Counted from the first letter of the stretch, positions 17,038 to 26,614 are shown. The stretch: DNA of 36,353 bases from Bacteroidales bacterium UBA1189 (GCA_002309805.1 DBYJ01000023.1:1-36353); one strand, 5' to 3'. Numbers and translations are program-made. The notes: generated by a model from the sequence alone, not told the origin.

Positions 17038-17069
17038 TTTGGCGGTATGCGTTTTTTGTACTAACTTCG
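17038..17069 (+). promoter_or_regulatory. Promoter of the GH2-GH36 pair
   Basis: TTTG (17038-17041), 20 bases, TAACTTCG (17062-17069), the same -7 box as the pyrE promoter. The predicted start falls about 14 bases before the ATG at 17090. This rules out an in-frame upstream start at 17039. Confidence 0.68.
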
Positions 17070-17089
17070 CCCGAAAATTCGAAAATAAT

Positions 17090-20000
17090 ATGAAGACATT
17101 AGCGTGTGGTGACGCAGGGCGCGTCGTGAGAATGAACTTCAGGAGTCTGATAGTTGCCTTGGTGCTGCTCGGAATGGCAGGAGAGTCTGCTGCGTGGGAG
17201 ATGGCCAAGGCGAAAATCAGTACGCCGTGGGCGGCAGACGTATCGCCCGAGAATGTACATGGCGAATATCCGCGCCCGCAGATGGTGCGCGAGCAATGGC
17301 AGAATCTCAACGGCTTGTGGCAATGGCAGTCGCTCAAGCAGATGACGCAGGAGCTGTCGGAAACGGCATGGAAGGAAATACTCGTACCCTTTGCTCCGGA
17401 GGCTCCCCTGAGCGGCATAGGCCGTCATGCTGAAAGCATGGCCTATCGCCGGACATTCAACGTGCCGGAGGCGTGGAAGGGAGAGCGCGTGCTGCTTCAC
17501 TTCGAGGCGGTTGACTGGCGTTGCGAGGCATTTGTCAACGGCACCTCCGTAGGCAAGCACGAAGGTGGATACGACCCCTTTACGTTCGACATCACGGAAG
17601 TGATAAAAGGTAAGGTAGGGGAGCATGAACTTGTGCTGCGCGTCTATGACCCCACGGACAACGACGCCGTGCCCCGGGGCAAGCAGGTGCTCAGCCCGGG
17701 CGGCATCTTCTACACCTGCACCAGCGGCATCTGGCAGACGGTATGGATGGAGGCTGTCCCGCAGACTTATATTGCAGATTACCACGTAGCAACCGATATT
17801 GATAATGGTACGGCAACCTTTACCGTCACGGCTGGTGGCGAGGCTCCTGCCGAGGGGACGACGTTCATCGTTAGCGTTCGGCATGGTTCCGACGTAGTAG
17901 CCGTCGGTACGGCTGAAGTAGGGCAGCCGCTTGTCTTAGCAATCCCCGATGCTGAACTTTGGGAACCCGAGCACCCCTTCCTCTACGATGCCACGATGAG
18001 CTTGGGCAACGATGTCGTCGAGACCTACTTCGGCATGCGAAAAATCAGTCTGCTGCGTGAGGGAAGCTGGTATCGTCTGGCACTCAACAACCGCTTCCTC
18101 TTCCAGATGGGTCCTCTTGACCAAGGCTTTTGGCCCGATGGCATCTATACCGCCCCCAGCGACGAGGCCTTGAAGAGCGATATCGTCACCATGAAGCGGA
18201 TGGGATTCAACATGGTGCGTAAGCACATCAAAGTGGAGCCCCGCCGCTGGTACTACTGGTGCGACCGCCTCGGGCTGATGGTATGGCAGGATATGCCCGG
18301 CGAGAACTATGGCGGCAAGGGCGGCGTGCCCAACAACGGCGAATATTTTGAGCGCGAACTGACAGCTCTTGTCGAAACACACTACAACGCCCCCAGCATC
18401 GTCATGTGGGTCATCTTCAACGAGGGAGGCGGTCAGACCGACAGAGCCTACACCAAACGCTTTGTCGATTTGGTGCGTAAGCTCGACAAGACGCGTCTCA
18501 TCAACGAGGCATCCGGCTGGAACCATCACGGCTATGGCGATGTGAAAGACATCCATCCCTATCCGGCGCCCTCCTATACCACCACGTCGAACAAACAGGC
18601 TACGGCCTGCGGCGAATACGGAGGTGTGCAGTATGTGCTTGAAGACCATCTCTGGGCCTCCGACCATTGGGGCTACGCCTCTGTGGAGAGTCCCGAGGAA
18701 CTCGACGACACCTATACCACCTATGCCCGGAAACTGGCTTTCTACAAATCGCAGAAGGGTCTTTCAGCAGCCGTCTATACCCAGCTTACCGACGTGGAGG
18801 TGGAAGTCAACGGCCTGATGAGCTACGACCGTGTGGTAAAGTCGGACATCAATCGTCTCTTTGCGGCCAACCGTATCGCCATTGAGAGCGAGGGACAGCC
18901 CATCCCCTACCTGCTGTCGCCGGCTGACGAGAACGGCGAGACGTGGCGCTATACCACCAATCCTCCTTCAACGCCCAAATGGTATGCTCCGGATTTCGAC
19001 GACAGCGATTGGAAGACTGGCAAAGCAGGCTTTGGGGCCAACGGCCTTGCAAATATGCAATACGGCACAAAGTGGACGACGACAGGAATTTGGATTCGTC
19101 GCACCCTTGACCTCGACCTCACACATGAGGAACTTGCCAAGTTGACGCTTCGCATCTACTACGATGAGGATACGGAGTTCTATATCAACGGCGTACTGGC
19201 ATTTTCTGCCACGGGCTATATTACCGACTACAAGAACGTTGCCATCAGCGATGCCGCGCGGGCAGCCATCAATCCCCATGGCACCAATACGCTGGCGGCG
19301 CACACTAAGCAGACGGCTGGTGGACAGTTTATTGACATCGCGCTCTTTGTCGATAATGCCTCCCCTACCTATAGCGTCACAAATGCTGTCCGCGTAGCAA
19401 TGGGCTACTCCCATTCGTCCGAGGTGAGTTTCACCCTCGGCTGTGCAGCCAACACGTCGGCTACTGAGCCTGAATACACCATGGAGGTGAAGCGGCTGCC
19501 CTTTGCCAAGGCTCCTGCCACACCTGTGCTGGGATTGGATGACACGCGGCTCATCGATACTCAGGAGCTGCTTTTCGATGTGGGTACCTTGCTAGCAAAT
19601 GTCGATACGACGAAACCCGTGAAAATCTTCTTCAAAGTCAACACCACGAAGCGAGGCCACGGACAAGGTGGTGTGACGGCAGCCTATTATGAGGATGCCT
19701 CGTCAGGAACCACGCTCGTTGAGTCCCTCTTTCCCAAACTGGTACCCGTGACCGGCGGTACGGATACCGAATGGATGTCAGCCGTTTTCAACCCTGCTAC
19801 GGCACTACCAAAGCCTGATGACATAACCTCCATTCCCAACGGCGACCTCAATTTCGAGGTCGCTCCTGCTGTGGTGACGAAGGGAAGGAAGACCTGGCTG
19901 CATAATCTCTCGGCGCTTCCGGAGAATCAGTTGGCATGGATGGTCACAGCCCCCGACGGCAGCAGCACCCTTATTGCCGGCGGCAACACCTCGTTCGTCC

Positions 20001-21397
20001 CCACCATGCCCGGCAGCTATAGCGTCAGCCAGCTCGATTTGGTTTTCGGCGCGCAGTTGACGAAGGAGAACGCGTTGATTGTTTGTAACGCCCCCTCTGG
20101 CGACGGTATGTCGTTTCGCGACGAAGCCCACGTTTCGATGCCTTCGCCCTTGACGGAGCGTACCTATAAATACACCCTCGACTGGTGGATGATGCCTAAG
20201 GAGAAGACTGACAGCTGCGTGACGATGCACGAGCCGACAGATACCGAGTTCCGGCTGACCATAGGGGCCAAGGGTGTGATGACGGTTGTGGCAGGCGACA
20301 AGACAGCCGTCACGCCAGAAGGCTTTGTCATCGCCGACGAATGGCATCACTATGCCCTCGTGTTCTACTACTCCCGCTTCTATTTCTACCGCGACGGCGT
20401 GCTCATCCATAATGTAGCGGGGCCCACGGCCAGCCCGGCGTGGGAGGGCTTTCTCATGGAAGGGCAGCATTGCGTCATCGATGAGTTCCGCTTCTGGGCG
20501 AGCCGTCTGACGCAAGACCGTTTGCGGGAGATTTGTGTGGCGCCGCTGGCAAACCCCGAGGCTGAGGCTGCTTCGTCGGCTGCGTTGACGGTCTATCTGA
20601 ATTTCGATAAGTTCGATGCCGAAACCCGCAACGCTTCCAACCTTGCCGTTCCCTCCAATTCCGCGAGCTACTGCCGGGGCGTTTCTTTTGAGCCGTCGGA
20701 CGGCGTCTTTGGCTTCGACTTCAGCAATGCCAAGGCGAAGTCCGTTGATGTCACAGCCGACTACCTCACCAACTACCGCGCCCCGTTCCTCCATACCTCC
20801 GATGCTGCTATCGATGGCTATGCCTCGCGCTTCTGTGAACTGGAGATGAATTCCGAAGCATCCCGTTGGGGAACGCTTTCGTGGAACGAAGGACTGCAAG
20901 GCCTTATCTCTGTCGATACCCACCGCTCGTCAGCCCTGCTGTTGCAGTCCAGCTGGTATGGTCCGGCAATGAATGGCGATGGCTGTTTCCTTGGCCAGGT
21001 GGTGAAGCTACCTGCCGGCTGCTACACCTTCTCCGTTTCGCTTGCTGAAGCTACGGACTGCTGGAGATGCAGTATTCATGCTTCAGCGATGCAGGTCTCG
21101 GCTCCTCTTACCGACGGTAGCGTCAGTTTCATGCTGCCCTACGATTCAGAGGTTACCCTCGGCATCGACATTCGTCTGCCCGCCTACGGACGTGCGCTCA
21201 TCAACAGTTTCCGTCTCGTTCGCCATCCTGTCGATGCCGTTGAGGCCGATGGCGAGGTGCTGCCAACAGGGATTCAAACCACCTCCTTGCTCCCCTATGA
21301 AGACGAGAGCCTCTACGACCTTAGCGGACGTCGCGTTCTTCAGCCCGCAAACGCTGGCATTTATATCCAAAAGGGAAAGAAAATAATCATTAGATAA
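17090..21397 (+). CDS. Large secreted GH2 glycoside hydrolase (beta-galactosidase/beta-glucuronidase type) with accessory domains and sorting-like tail
   Basis: 1435 residues from ATG 17090, chosen because the promoter ends just before it. The signal peptide core is MNFRSLIVALVLLGMAGESAAW. The GH2 sugar-binding domain comes first (WQNLNGLWQW, AYRRTFNVPEAW, VNGTSVGKHEGGYDPFTFDI), then an Ig-like domain and a TIM barrel with acid/base IFNEGGG (Glu445) and nucleophile CGEYGG (Glu509). Beyond the barrel are a jelly-roll block (FDDSDWKTGKAGFG...FYINGVLAFSATGY), a beta region, a LamG-like domain (DWWMMPKEKTD to IDEFRFWASRL) and a tail YDLSGRRV...GIYIQKGKKIIIR like proposed type IX sorting tails. 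Length is well above plain GH2 enzymes. Exact sugar unknown. GH36 follows after 22 bases. Confidence 0.92.
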   Translation: MKTLACGDAGRVVRMNFRSLIVALVLLGMAGESAAWEMAKAKISTPWAADVSPENVHGEYPRPQMVREQWQNLNGLWQWQSLKQMTQELSETAWKEILVPFAPEAPLSGIGRHAESMAYRRTFNVPEAWKGERVLLHFEAVDWRCEAFVNGTSVGKHEGGYDPFTFDITEVIKGKVGEHELVLRVYDPTDNDAVPRGKQVLSPGGIFYTCTSGIWQTVWMEAVPQTYIADYHVATDIDNGTATFTVTAGGEAPAEGTTFIVSVRHGSDVVAVGTAEVGQPLVLAIPDAELWEPEHPFLYDATMSLGNDVVETYFGMRKISLLREGSWYRLALNNRFLFQMGPLDQGFWPDGIYTAPSDEALKSDIVTMKRMGFNMVRKHIKVEPRRWYYWCDRLGLMVWQDMPGENYGGKGGVPNNGEYFERELTALVETHYNAPSIVMWVIFNEGGGQTDRAYTKRFVDLVRKLDKTRLINEASGWNHHGYGDVKDIHPYPAPSYTTTSNKQATACGEYGGVQYVLEDHLWASDHWGYASVESPEELDDTYTTYARKLAFYKSQKGLSAAVYTQLTDVEVEVNGLMSYDRVVKSDINRLFAANRIAIESEGQPIPYLLSPADENGETWRYTTNPPSTPKWYAPDFDDSDWKTGKAGFGANGLANMQYGTKWTTTGIWIRRTLDLDLTHEELAKLTLRIYYDEDTEFYINGVLAFSATGYITDYKNVAISDAARAAINPHGTNTLAAHTKQTAGGQFIDIALFVDNASPTYSVTNAVRVAMGYSHSSEVSFTLGCAANTSATEPEYTMEVKRLPFAKAPATPVLGLDDTRLIDTQELLFDVGTLLANVDTTKPVKIFFKVNTTKRGHGQGGVTAAYYEDASSGTTLVESLFPKLVPVTGGTDTEWMSAVFNPATALPKPDDITSIPNGDLNFEVAPAVVTKGRKTWLHNLSALPENQLAWMVTAPDGSSTLIAGGNTSFVPTMPGSYSVSQLDLVFGAQLTKENALIVCNAPSGDGMSFRDEAHVSMPSPLTERTYKYTLDWWMMPKEKTDSCVTMHEPTDTEFRLTIGAKGVMTVVAGDKTAVTPEGFVIADEWHHYALVFYYSRFYFYRDGVLIHNVAGPTASPAWEGFLMEGQHCVIDEFRFWASRLTQDRLREICVAPLANPEAEAASSAALTVYLNFDKFDAETRNASNLAVPSNSASYCRGVSFEPSDGVFGFDFSNAKAKSVDVTADYLTNYRAPFLHTSDAAIDGYASRFCELEMNSEASRWGTLSWNEGLQGLISVDTHRSSALLLQSSWYGPAMNGDGCFLGQVVKLPAGCYTFSVSLAEATDCWRCSIHASAMQVSAPLTDGSVSFMLPYDSEVTLGIDIRLPAYGRALINSFRLVRHPVDAVEADGEVLPTGIQTTSLLPYEDESLYDLSGRRVLQPANAGIYIQKGKKIIIR

Positions 21398-21419
21398 TAA
21401 AATTCAAAGATCTAATTAT

Positions 21420-23600
21420 ATGAAAAGCAGAGCGTTTTATTTTTCATTTGTTATTTTTCTATTTTCATTTGTGCTATTCTGTGGCAGCGTTACTGCCCAG
21501 ACCATCCGCATCTCCACGTCGAAGACCGACCTCGTCCTCCGTGTGGGGCGTGACGGGCGTCTGCATCAGTCCTATCTGGGTGCCCGCTTGGGCGGCGATG
21601 CCGACTTTGCCCACCTCTCCGATGGCCCCGAAGCCTATATTACGCACGGCATGGAGGACTACTTCGAGCCCGCCCTTGAAATCCGTCAGCCCGATGGCCG
21701 TTCATCCATCCTGCTGAAATACAAGGAGCATAGCGTCAGCATTCCCTCCGCAGACGTTACTGAGACCGTCATCACTCTCGCAGACGAAGTCTATCCCGTT
21801 ACCGTCCGCCTTCGCTTTACCGCCTACGAGCGCGACAACATCATCGTCGCTTCCAGCGAGATTACCAATACCGGCAAGGGAAGGAAAGCCCCCACGATGA
21901 CGCTCTGCCGCTACGCCTCGTCGATGCTCCACTTCGCCGGCGGCGACTACCGCCTGACTGAGTTCTCGGGCGACTGGGCCGAAGAGGCCAAGATGACGAC
22001 CGCGCCCCTCACCTTCGGCAAGAAGGTGCTCGACACCAAGCTCGGCACCCGCGCCAACATGTTCACACCCCCCATGTTCATCGTCTCGTTCGATGGCCAG
22101 GCCGACGAGCACACGGGTACCGCCCTTCTCGGCACCCTCGGCTGGACGGGCAACTTCCGCTTCGCCTTCGAGGTCACCCAGACGGGCGAGCTGCGCGTCA
22201 TCAGCGGCATCAACCCCTACTACTCCGAGCGCGCCCTGCGCCCAGGCGACACCTTCGTCACCCCCGACTTCATCTTCACCCTCTCCACGACGGGCCTCGG
22301 CGACGCCTCGCGCGACATCCATCGCTGGGCGCGCGACTACCAGCTCTACCAGGGCCACGAGGAGCGCTACACCCTGCTCAACAACTGGGAGGCCACCTAC
22401 TTCAGCTTCGACGAGGAGCGCCTCATCCAGCTGATGGATAATGCCGCCGACATGGGCGTTGACCTCTTCCTGCTCGACGACGGCTGGTTTGGCAACAAAT
22501 ACCCCCGCTCGTCCGACCGTCAGGGACTTGGCGACTGGGAGGAGACGCACGACAAGCTGCCCGGCGGCGTCGCCCGTCTGACGCAGGCCGCCAGCGAGAA
22601 GGGCATCCGCTTCGGCATTTGGGTGGAGCCTGAGATGGTCAACCCCAAGAGCGAGCTTTACGAGAAGCACCCCGACTGGGTTATCCACCAGCCCGATGTC
22701 CGCGACGAGTATTACTTCCGCAACCAACTCGTCCTCGACCTCTCCAATCCCGCCGTGCAGGACTACGTTTTCTCCATTATCGACCGTCTCATGACCGATT
22801 ACCCCGATATCGCCTTCATGAAGTGGGACTGCAACAGCCCTATTACCAACATCTGGTCGCCTTATCTGAAGGAAAAGCAGACGCAGCTCTACGTCGATTA
22901 CGTCCACGGCCTTTATAATGTCCTTGAGCGCATCAACGCCAAGTATCCTGCGTTGCGCATGATGCTCTGCTCGGGCGGTAGCGGGCGTATCGACTATAAG
23001 GCTCTCAGCTACTTTACCGAGTTCTGGGCCAGCGATAACACCAATCCTATCGACCGTCTCTTCATCCAGTATGGCTATTCGTTCTTCTACCCTTCGCGTG
23101 CCGTCTGTGCCCACGTCACCTCGTGGAACCGTAATGCCAGCATCAAGTTCCGTACCGATGTCGCCTCGATGGGCAAGCTGGGCTTCGACATCCGCTTCAA
23201 CGAACTCGACGAGCGTGATCAGGAGTACATTCGTCAGGCTGTGAAGAATTGGAAGCGCCTCTCCTACGTTATTGCCGACGGCGACCAGTACCGCCTCTAT
23301 TCGCCCTACGATGGCCCTCACGCCGCTACCCAGTTCGTCAGCCCGTGCGACGGCAAGAGCATCCTCTTCGCCTTCGACGTCCACCCCATGGCCTACGACC
23401 GCACCCGTCCCCTTCGCCTTGAGGGTCTGGACCCTGATGCCGACTATATCGTCGAGGAAATCAACCTCATGCCCGGCGCCCGCAGCAGCCTCCGAGGCAA
23501 CGGCCAGACCTACTCCGGACGCTACCTGATGACCGTCGGCCTCGACGTCTTCACCAGCGGCGACCTCCGCAGCCGTGTCGTAGAAATCACGAAGAAATAG
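21420..23600 (+). CDS. Alpha-galactosidase, glycoside hydrolase family 36
   Basis: 726 residues, typical for the long GH36 enzymes. Signal peptide MKSRAFYFSFVIFLFSFVLFCGSVTAQ, so exported. The N-terminal beta-supersandwich is followed by a TIM barrel with LFLLDDGWFG, the nucleophile in FMKWDCNSP (Asp470) and the acid/base in WASDNTNP (Asp539). C-terminal beta domain. Expected to release alpha-galactose from oligosaccharides such as melibiose or raffinose, or from galactomannan side chains. It sits 22 bases after the GH2 gene on the same strand, so both are probably made together and act on one galactose-containing glycan (inference). An inverted repeat follows. Confidence 0.95.
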   Translation: MKSRAFYFSFVIFLFSFVLFCGSVTAQTIRISTSKTDLVLRVGRDGRLHQSYLGARLGGDADFAHLSDGPEAYITHGMEDYFEPALEIRQPDGRSSILLKYKEHSVSIPSADVTETVITLADEVYPVTVRLRFTAYERDNIIVASSEITNTGKGRKAPTMTLCRYASSMLHFAGGDYRLTEFSGDWAEEAKMTTAPLTFGKKVLDTKLGTRANMFTPPMFIVSFDGQADEHTGTALLGTLGWTGNFRFAFEVTQTGELRVISGINPYYSERALRPGDTFVTPDFIFTLSTTGLGDASRDIHRWARDYQLYQGHEERYTLLNNWEATYFSFDEERLIQLMDNAADMGVDLFLLDDGWFGNKYPRSSDRQGLGDWEETHDKLPGGVARLTQAASEKGIRFGIWVEPEMVNPKSELYEKHPDWVIHQPDVRDEYYFRNQLVLDLSNPAVQDYVFSIIDRLMTDYPDIAFMKWDCNSPITNIWSPYLKEKQTQLYVDYVHGLYNVLERINAKYPALRMMLCSGGSGRIDYKALSYFTEFWASDNTNPIDRLFIQYGYSFFYPSRAVCAHVTSWNRNASIKFRTDVASMGKLGFDIRFNELDERDQEYIRQAVKNWKRLSYVIADGDQYRLYSPYDGPHAATQFVSPCDGKSILFAFDVHPMAYDRTRPLRLEGLDPDADYIVEEINLMPGARSSLRGNGQTYSGRYLMTVGLDVFTSGDLRSRVVEITKK

Positions 23601-23617
23601 GAATCATGAAAAGTCAG

Positions 23618-23671
23618 GAGTTAGGAAAATCAGGCTTGCACACTTTGGTCGCAACGTGGTTTTCCTAACTC
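23618..23671 (+). terminator. Perfect 12-bp inverted repeat after GH36, possible terminator
   Basis: Arms GAGTTAGGAAAA (23618-23629) and TTTTCCTAACTC (23660-23671) around a 30-base loop, followed by TTAATAAAAAAG. The large loop and low GC make classical termination uncertain. It may instead be a repeat element placed between GH36 and the convergent permease gene. Confidence 0.45.
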
Positions 23672-23696
23672 TTAATAAAAAAGACTCATTCACGGT

Positions 23697-23872
23697 TTTT
23701 TCATTGCGATGGTTAAATGTTTTCATCGCAATGATTAAATGTTTTCATTGCAATGGTTAAATGTTTTCATTGCGATGGTTAAATGTTTTCACTGCAATGG
23801 TTAAATGTTTTCACTGCGATGAAAGATTATTTTCACTGCAATGAAAGATTGTTTTCATTGCGATGAAAAACT
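23697..23872. repeat. 22-bp phased tandem array (locus D), eight units
   Basis: Eight units with TTTTCA cores whose C falls at 23702, 23724, 23746, 23768, 23790, 23812, 23834 and 23856, exactly 22 bp apart. Each contains a near-palindrome CAYTGCRATG, fully palindromic as CATTGCAATG in unit 3. Units 1-5 continue RTTAAATG; units 6-8 switch to AAAGATT or AAAAACT without losing phase. It lies between two convergent genes. Confidence 0.9.
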
Positions 23873-23945
23873 TTTATTCCCTTACGCTGCACGGATAAAG
23901 CCCTGTTTCCCAGGTTTAATTCCTCATTCTTCATTCTTTTATTTT

Positions 23946-26309
23946 TCATTCGCTTTTGATGACTTCTGCGGGGTTCTCGCGGGCGGTGCGCCAGACGCGG
24001 CTGCCTACGCAGAGGGCGATGAGGAGGGCGGTGGCGACGAAGATGCCGATGTAGAACAGGGGGCCGATGGTGATGCGCTTCAGATACTGCTCCAGCCAGC
24101 CGTGCATGATGAGGTAGCCGACGGGGAATGCCACAGCGGCGCCGATGACGAGGATAAGGCCGTACTCCTTGACGAACATCCCAAGGATGTCCTTTAGCTT
24201 TGCGCCGTGAATCTTACGCAGGGCAATCTCCTTGCGCCGCTGGCGGCAGGCGAGGGTGATGATGCTATAGACGCCGAAGATGGCTATCAGGATACAGACC
24301 GCCGTGACCAACGTCAGCAAGCGGCTGAGGTTGTTTTCGCTCTTGAATTGCCAGTTATAGACTTCTTCTGCGTACGTTATAGAGTATTTTTCGTCGGGGA
24401 ACGGCTTCATCATCTCTGCGATCTGCTCCTCGACCTCCTTCTTCATGCCGTGATGGTAGGAGAAATTGATGTACCAAAACGACCTGTTCTCGTATTCGTA
24501 GTCGGAAGGGCGGCGGAAGAATATGGGCTTTCCTTTCTGGCGGACGTTGAGCGTCTGGATGTCCTTGATGACGGCGACTACGGTGGCCGTATGGTAAAAA
24601 TTATGGCTCCAGTCGTTATCGTGTCTGTAATAGATGGTTTTGCCGACCGCCTCCTTCAGTCCCAGCATGTCGCGGGTCGATTCGCAGATGATGATTTCGT
24701 TGTCGCTCCACGATTCGCGCTTGGGTAGCGTGCCATCAAGCACGGTGAAGCCGTAGATGGGATTGGCAGGATCGAATATATCCATATAGTATTCAGTTGC
24801 CAAGCCCTCGTCCTCCAGCGAAGCCTTAAGGTAATACTGACCTTTGGAGTAGTTTCCTGTGTAGAAGTTGCTGCCAATCATTACGTCTTCTACGGCAGGC
24901 AGCTCGGCCAACTTGGCGTCGAGGGCATTGTCCTTGATGAAATTATTCTCTACGGGAATCAAATTACCACTATTGCTGATTCTACCCTGAAAGGTCAGGC
25001 AGGCGTTATCCTTTAGCCTCGCGCCTTGGTCGGTATTCTTCATGAACCAGAGCTGGCGCAGCATCACCACGGCGCAGAAGACAAAGCAAAGGCTGACGGT
25101 CAGCTGCACGCCGATGCTGGCCGACGAGAATACGTGACGCCGGGCCGCGGCAGGGCTGATGGACGACGAGAGGGTGCGGCGGCGCACAATCTCTACCGCT
25201 CCGAGGCTCAGCACGAGGCAGGCGACCAGCACGCCCAGCATGATGAGCAGCGCATGGCCCATGATGTAGCCGCCGCCCATGCGGATGCCCGCAAAGTCGG
25301 CAAAGACATCCTTCAGGACGAACACTCCCACCATGCCGAGCACGATGGCGCTGCCCAACGTGACGAGCAGTTCGACGGCGAACATTGCCACCAGTCCGCG
25401 ATGGCTTGAGCCGTGAACGAGACGAAGCGCCATCTCGCGCTTGCGCCCGCGCAACCTATTTAAATAAAGCGTGAGGAAGTTGATGAGGGCGCAGGCGGTG
25501 AGCAGGATGCTGGCCAGCAGGAACGCCCGCATGTGGGCATACGAGAGCTTGTTGTTGTAGTTGTAGTGGTGCAGCTTTGTTAAGGGGATGAGTTTGATGT
25601 GAACGGGAGCGAACGGCGGCGCGTCGATAGCCTCGCCAATCTTCTCCTCGAACGACTTCCGCACGTCGGCTCCCGGATGAAGGTGCACCAGAATCCGCTC
25701 CACACTATTGCGGGAATCGGGTCTTTCGTTCGGAAGGATGTGGTCGAAGAGGAAGGTCGTGTGCTTACTGTACGAGCGAACGATGGCGACAACCGTTCGT
25801 TCCACGCCGCTCGCCGTCAGCTTCTGCCCAATGGGGTCTTCCGTTCCGAAGAGCCGCTTGGCGTATTCATCCGTCAGCACGATGCTCCCGGGCGTGAAGT
25901 GCTCCATGAACTTCGGGTCGCCCTGTACGACCTCGATGGGAAGAAAGTCGAGTACGTTCTGGTCAAAGAAGAGGCAGAAATGATACTCCCCTGTTTCGTT
26001 GAATAGGGAAATGTACTCGTCGTAAATGCTGCAGGCCGCCACCTCGGGCCATTCGCTCAGGATTTTGACGAGTGGGCTTGGAGACGAGAGTAGGTACTTT
26101 CCATCCCATTCCGAAGCGATGGCGTACTTGTCCTGATAGTCGGGGATGAAGGTGTTGTACGTGTTGTCGTAGCGAAGCCATAGGGCCGAGAGCGAGAGGC
26201 AGACGAAGCCGACGGCGAGGCCGACGATGGAGATGACGCTTTGCGTCTTGTAGCGTTCGAGGCTGCGCACGGCAACCGTGAGGTAATGAGCTAATAAATC
26301 TTTTTTCAT
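23946..26309 (-). CDS. FtsX/MacB-type ABC transporter permease (type VII, no ATPase nearby)
   Basis: 787 residues. Layout: a transmembrane helix at about 24-47 (SVISIVGLAVGFVCLSLSAL), a periplasmic MacB-like domain, three transmembrane helices (about 265-385), then the same pattern again with a second periplasmic domain and C-terminal helices (LLTLVTAVCILIAIFGVYSI, IALRKIHGAKLKDILGMF). Such duplicated permeases normally work with a cytosolic ATPase in mechanotransmission or efflux rather than bulk import. No ATPase gene lies beside it, so it must share one encoded elsewhere or be a signalling-type orphan (inference). A -7 box sits at 26345-26352, preceded by three small inverted repeats. Confidence 0.93.
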   Translation of the reverse strand: MKKDLLAHYLTVAVRSLERYKTQSVISIVGLAVGFVCLSLSALWLRYDNTYNTFIPDYQDKYAIASEWDGKYLLSSPSPLVKILSEWPEVAACSIYDEYISLFNETGEYHFCLFFDQNVLDFLPIEVVQGDPKFMEHFTPGSIVLTDEYAKRLFGTEDPIGQKLTASGVERTVVAIVRSYSKHTTFLFDHILPNERPDSRNSVERILVHLHPGADVRKSFEEKIGEAIDAPPFAPVHIKLIPLTKLHHYNYNNKLSYAHMRAFLLASILLTACALINFLTLYLNRLRGRKREMALRLVHGSSHRGLVAMFAVELLVTLGSAIVLGMVGVFVLKDVFADFAGIRMGGGYIMGHALLIMLGVLVACLVLSLGAVEIVRRRTLSSSISPAAARRHVFSSASIGVQLTVSLCFVFCAVVMLRQLWFMKNTDQGARLKDNACLTFQGRISNSGNLIPVENNFIKDNALDAKLAELPAVEDVMIGSNFYTGNYSKGQYYLKASLEDEGLATEYYMDIFDPANPIYGFTVLDGTLPKRESWSDNEIIICESTRDMLGLKEAVGKTIYYRHDNDWSHNFYHTATVVAVIKDIQTLNVRQKGKPIFFRRPSDYEYENRSFWYINFSYHHGMKKEVEEQIAEMMKPFPDEKYSITYAEEVYNWQFKSENNLSRLLTLVTAVCILIAIFGVYSIITLACRQRRKEIALRKIHGAKLKDILGMFVKEYGLILVIGAAVAFPVGYLIMHGWLEQYLKRITIGPLFYIGIFVATALLIALCVGSRVWRTARENPAEVIKSE

Positions 26310-26344
26310 TGTTCTTTTTTAGATTGTTTTCGTTTTTAGCTCTG

Positions 26345-26352
26345 CAAAGGTA
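26345..26352 (-). promoter_or_regulatory. -7 promoter box of the permease gene
   Basis: TACCTTTG on the minus strand matches TAnnTTTG exactly. No good TTTG lies at the expected upstream distance, so activation by a bound factor is possible. The leader would be about 30 bases. Confidence 0.5.
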
Positions 26353-26372
26353 TAAGTAAAAAATTTTGACTT

Positions 26373-26429
26373 GTGCAAGAAAAGTGCACTTTTTGTGATT
26401 TTCGACGAAAATTGTTCAGAAATTGAACA
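26373..26429. repeat. Three stacked inverted repeats upstream of the permease promoter
   Basis: GTGCA/TGCAC (26373-26389), ATTTTCG/CGAAAAT with a 1-base centre (26398-26412) and TGTTCA/TGAACA (26413-26429) follow each other within 57 bp just upstream of the -7 box. Candidate regulator sites; each alone could be chance. Confidence 0.4.
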
Positions 26430-26471
26430 CTTTTTAAAAGCCAAATGACCAAAGTCAGGCGCCTTCGGCGC

Positions 26472-26502
26472 AATTAGGAATTAGGAATTAGAAATTAGGA
26501 AT
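26472..26502. repeat. AATTAGGA 8-bp word repeat
   Basis: Four successive AATTAGGA/AATTAGAA words. The same sequence in opposite orientation lies at 32203-32238, where it encodes the end of the RNA methyltransferase gene. Confidence 0.7.
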
Positions 26503-26614
26503 GGACGCAGCTCAACACTTTTTTATTGCTGTCTCTGAAAAAAACGGGAAAGAAGCAGTAGGGACGCCATGCGTTGACGTCTCTACTATAAAGTACAATT
26601 GCCGCGAAAAAGAG

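Larger units (their letters stand above)
26310..26614. other. Intergenic region with promoter, stacked inverted repeats and AATTAGGA repeats
   Basis: About 300 bases between the GH43 fusion gene and the permease. Contains the -7 box at 26345-26352, inverted repeats at 26373-26389, 26398-26412 and 26413-26429, and an 8-bp word repeat at 26472-26502. The remainder (26503-26614) shows nothing recognisable. Confidence 0.6.

Noticed and set aside
15949..17418. 489-codon minus-strand open frame opposite murI and the GH2 start
   Set aside because: It overlaps catalytic motifs of murI in antisense and spans a repeat array and a promoter; composition is that of a shadow frame.
21702..23384. 560-codon minus-strand open frame opposite GH36
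   Set aside because: Antisense to the conserved GH36 active-site region; its Val/Ala/Glu-rich translation is a codon-bias shadow.
17090..23600. Polysaccharide utilisation locus
   Set aside because: No SusC/SusD pair, hybrid two-component sensor or ECF sigma/anti-sigma pair is found near the hydrolases.
23697..23872. Possible CRISPR array
   Set aside because: Units are adjacent 22-mers with no unique spacers, repeats are degenerate, and no cas genes are present.
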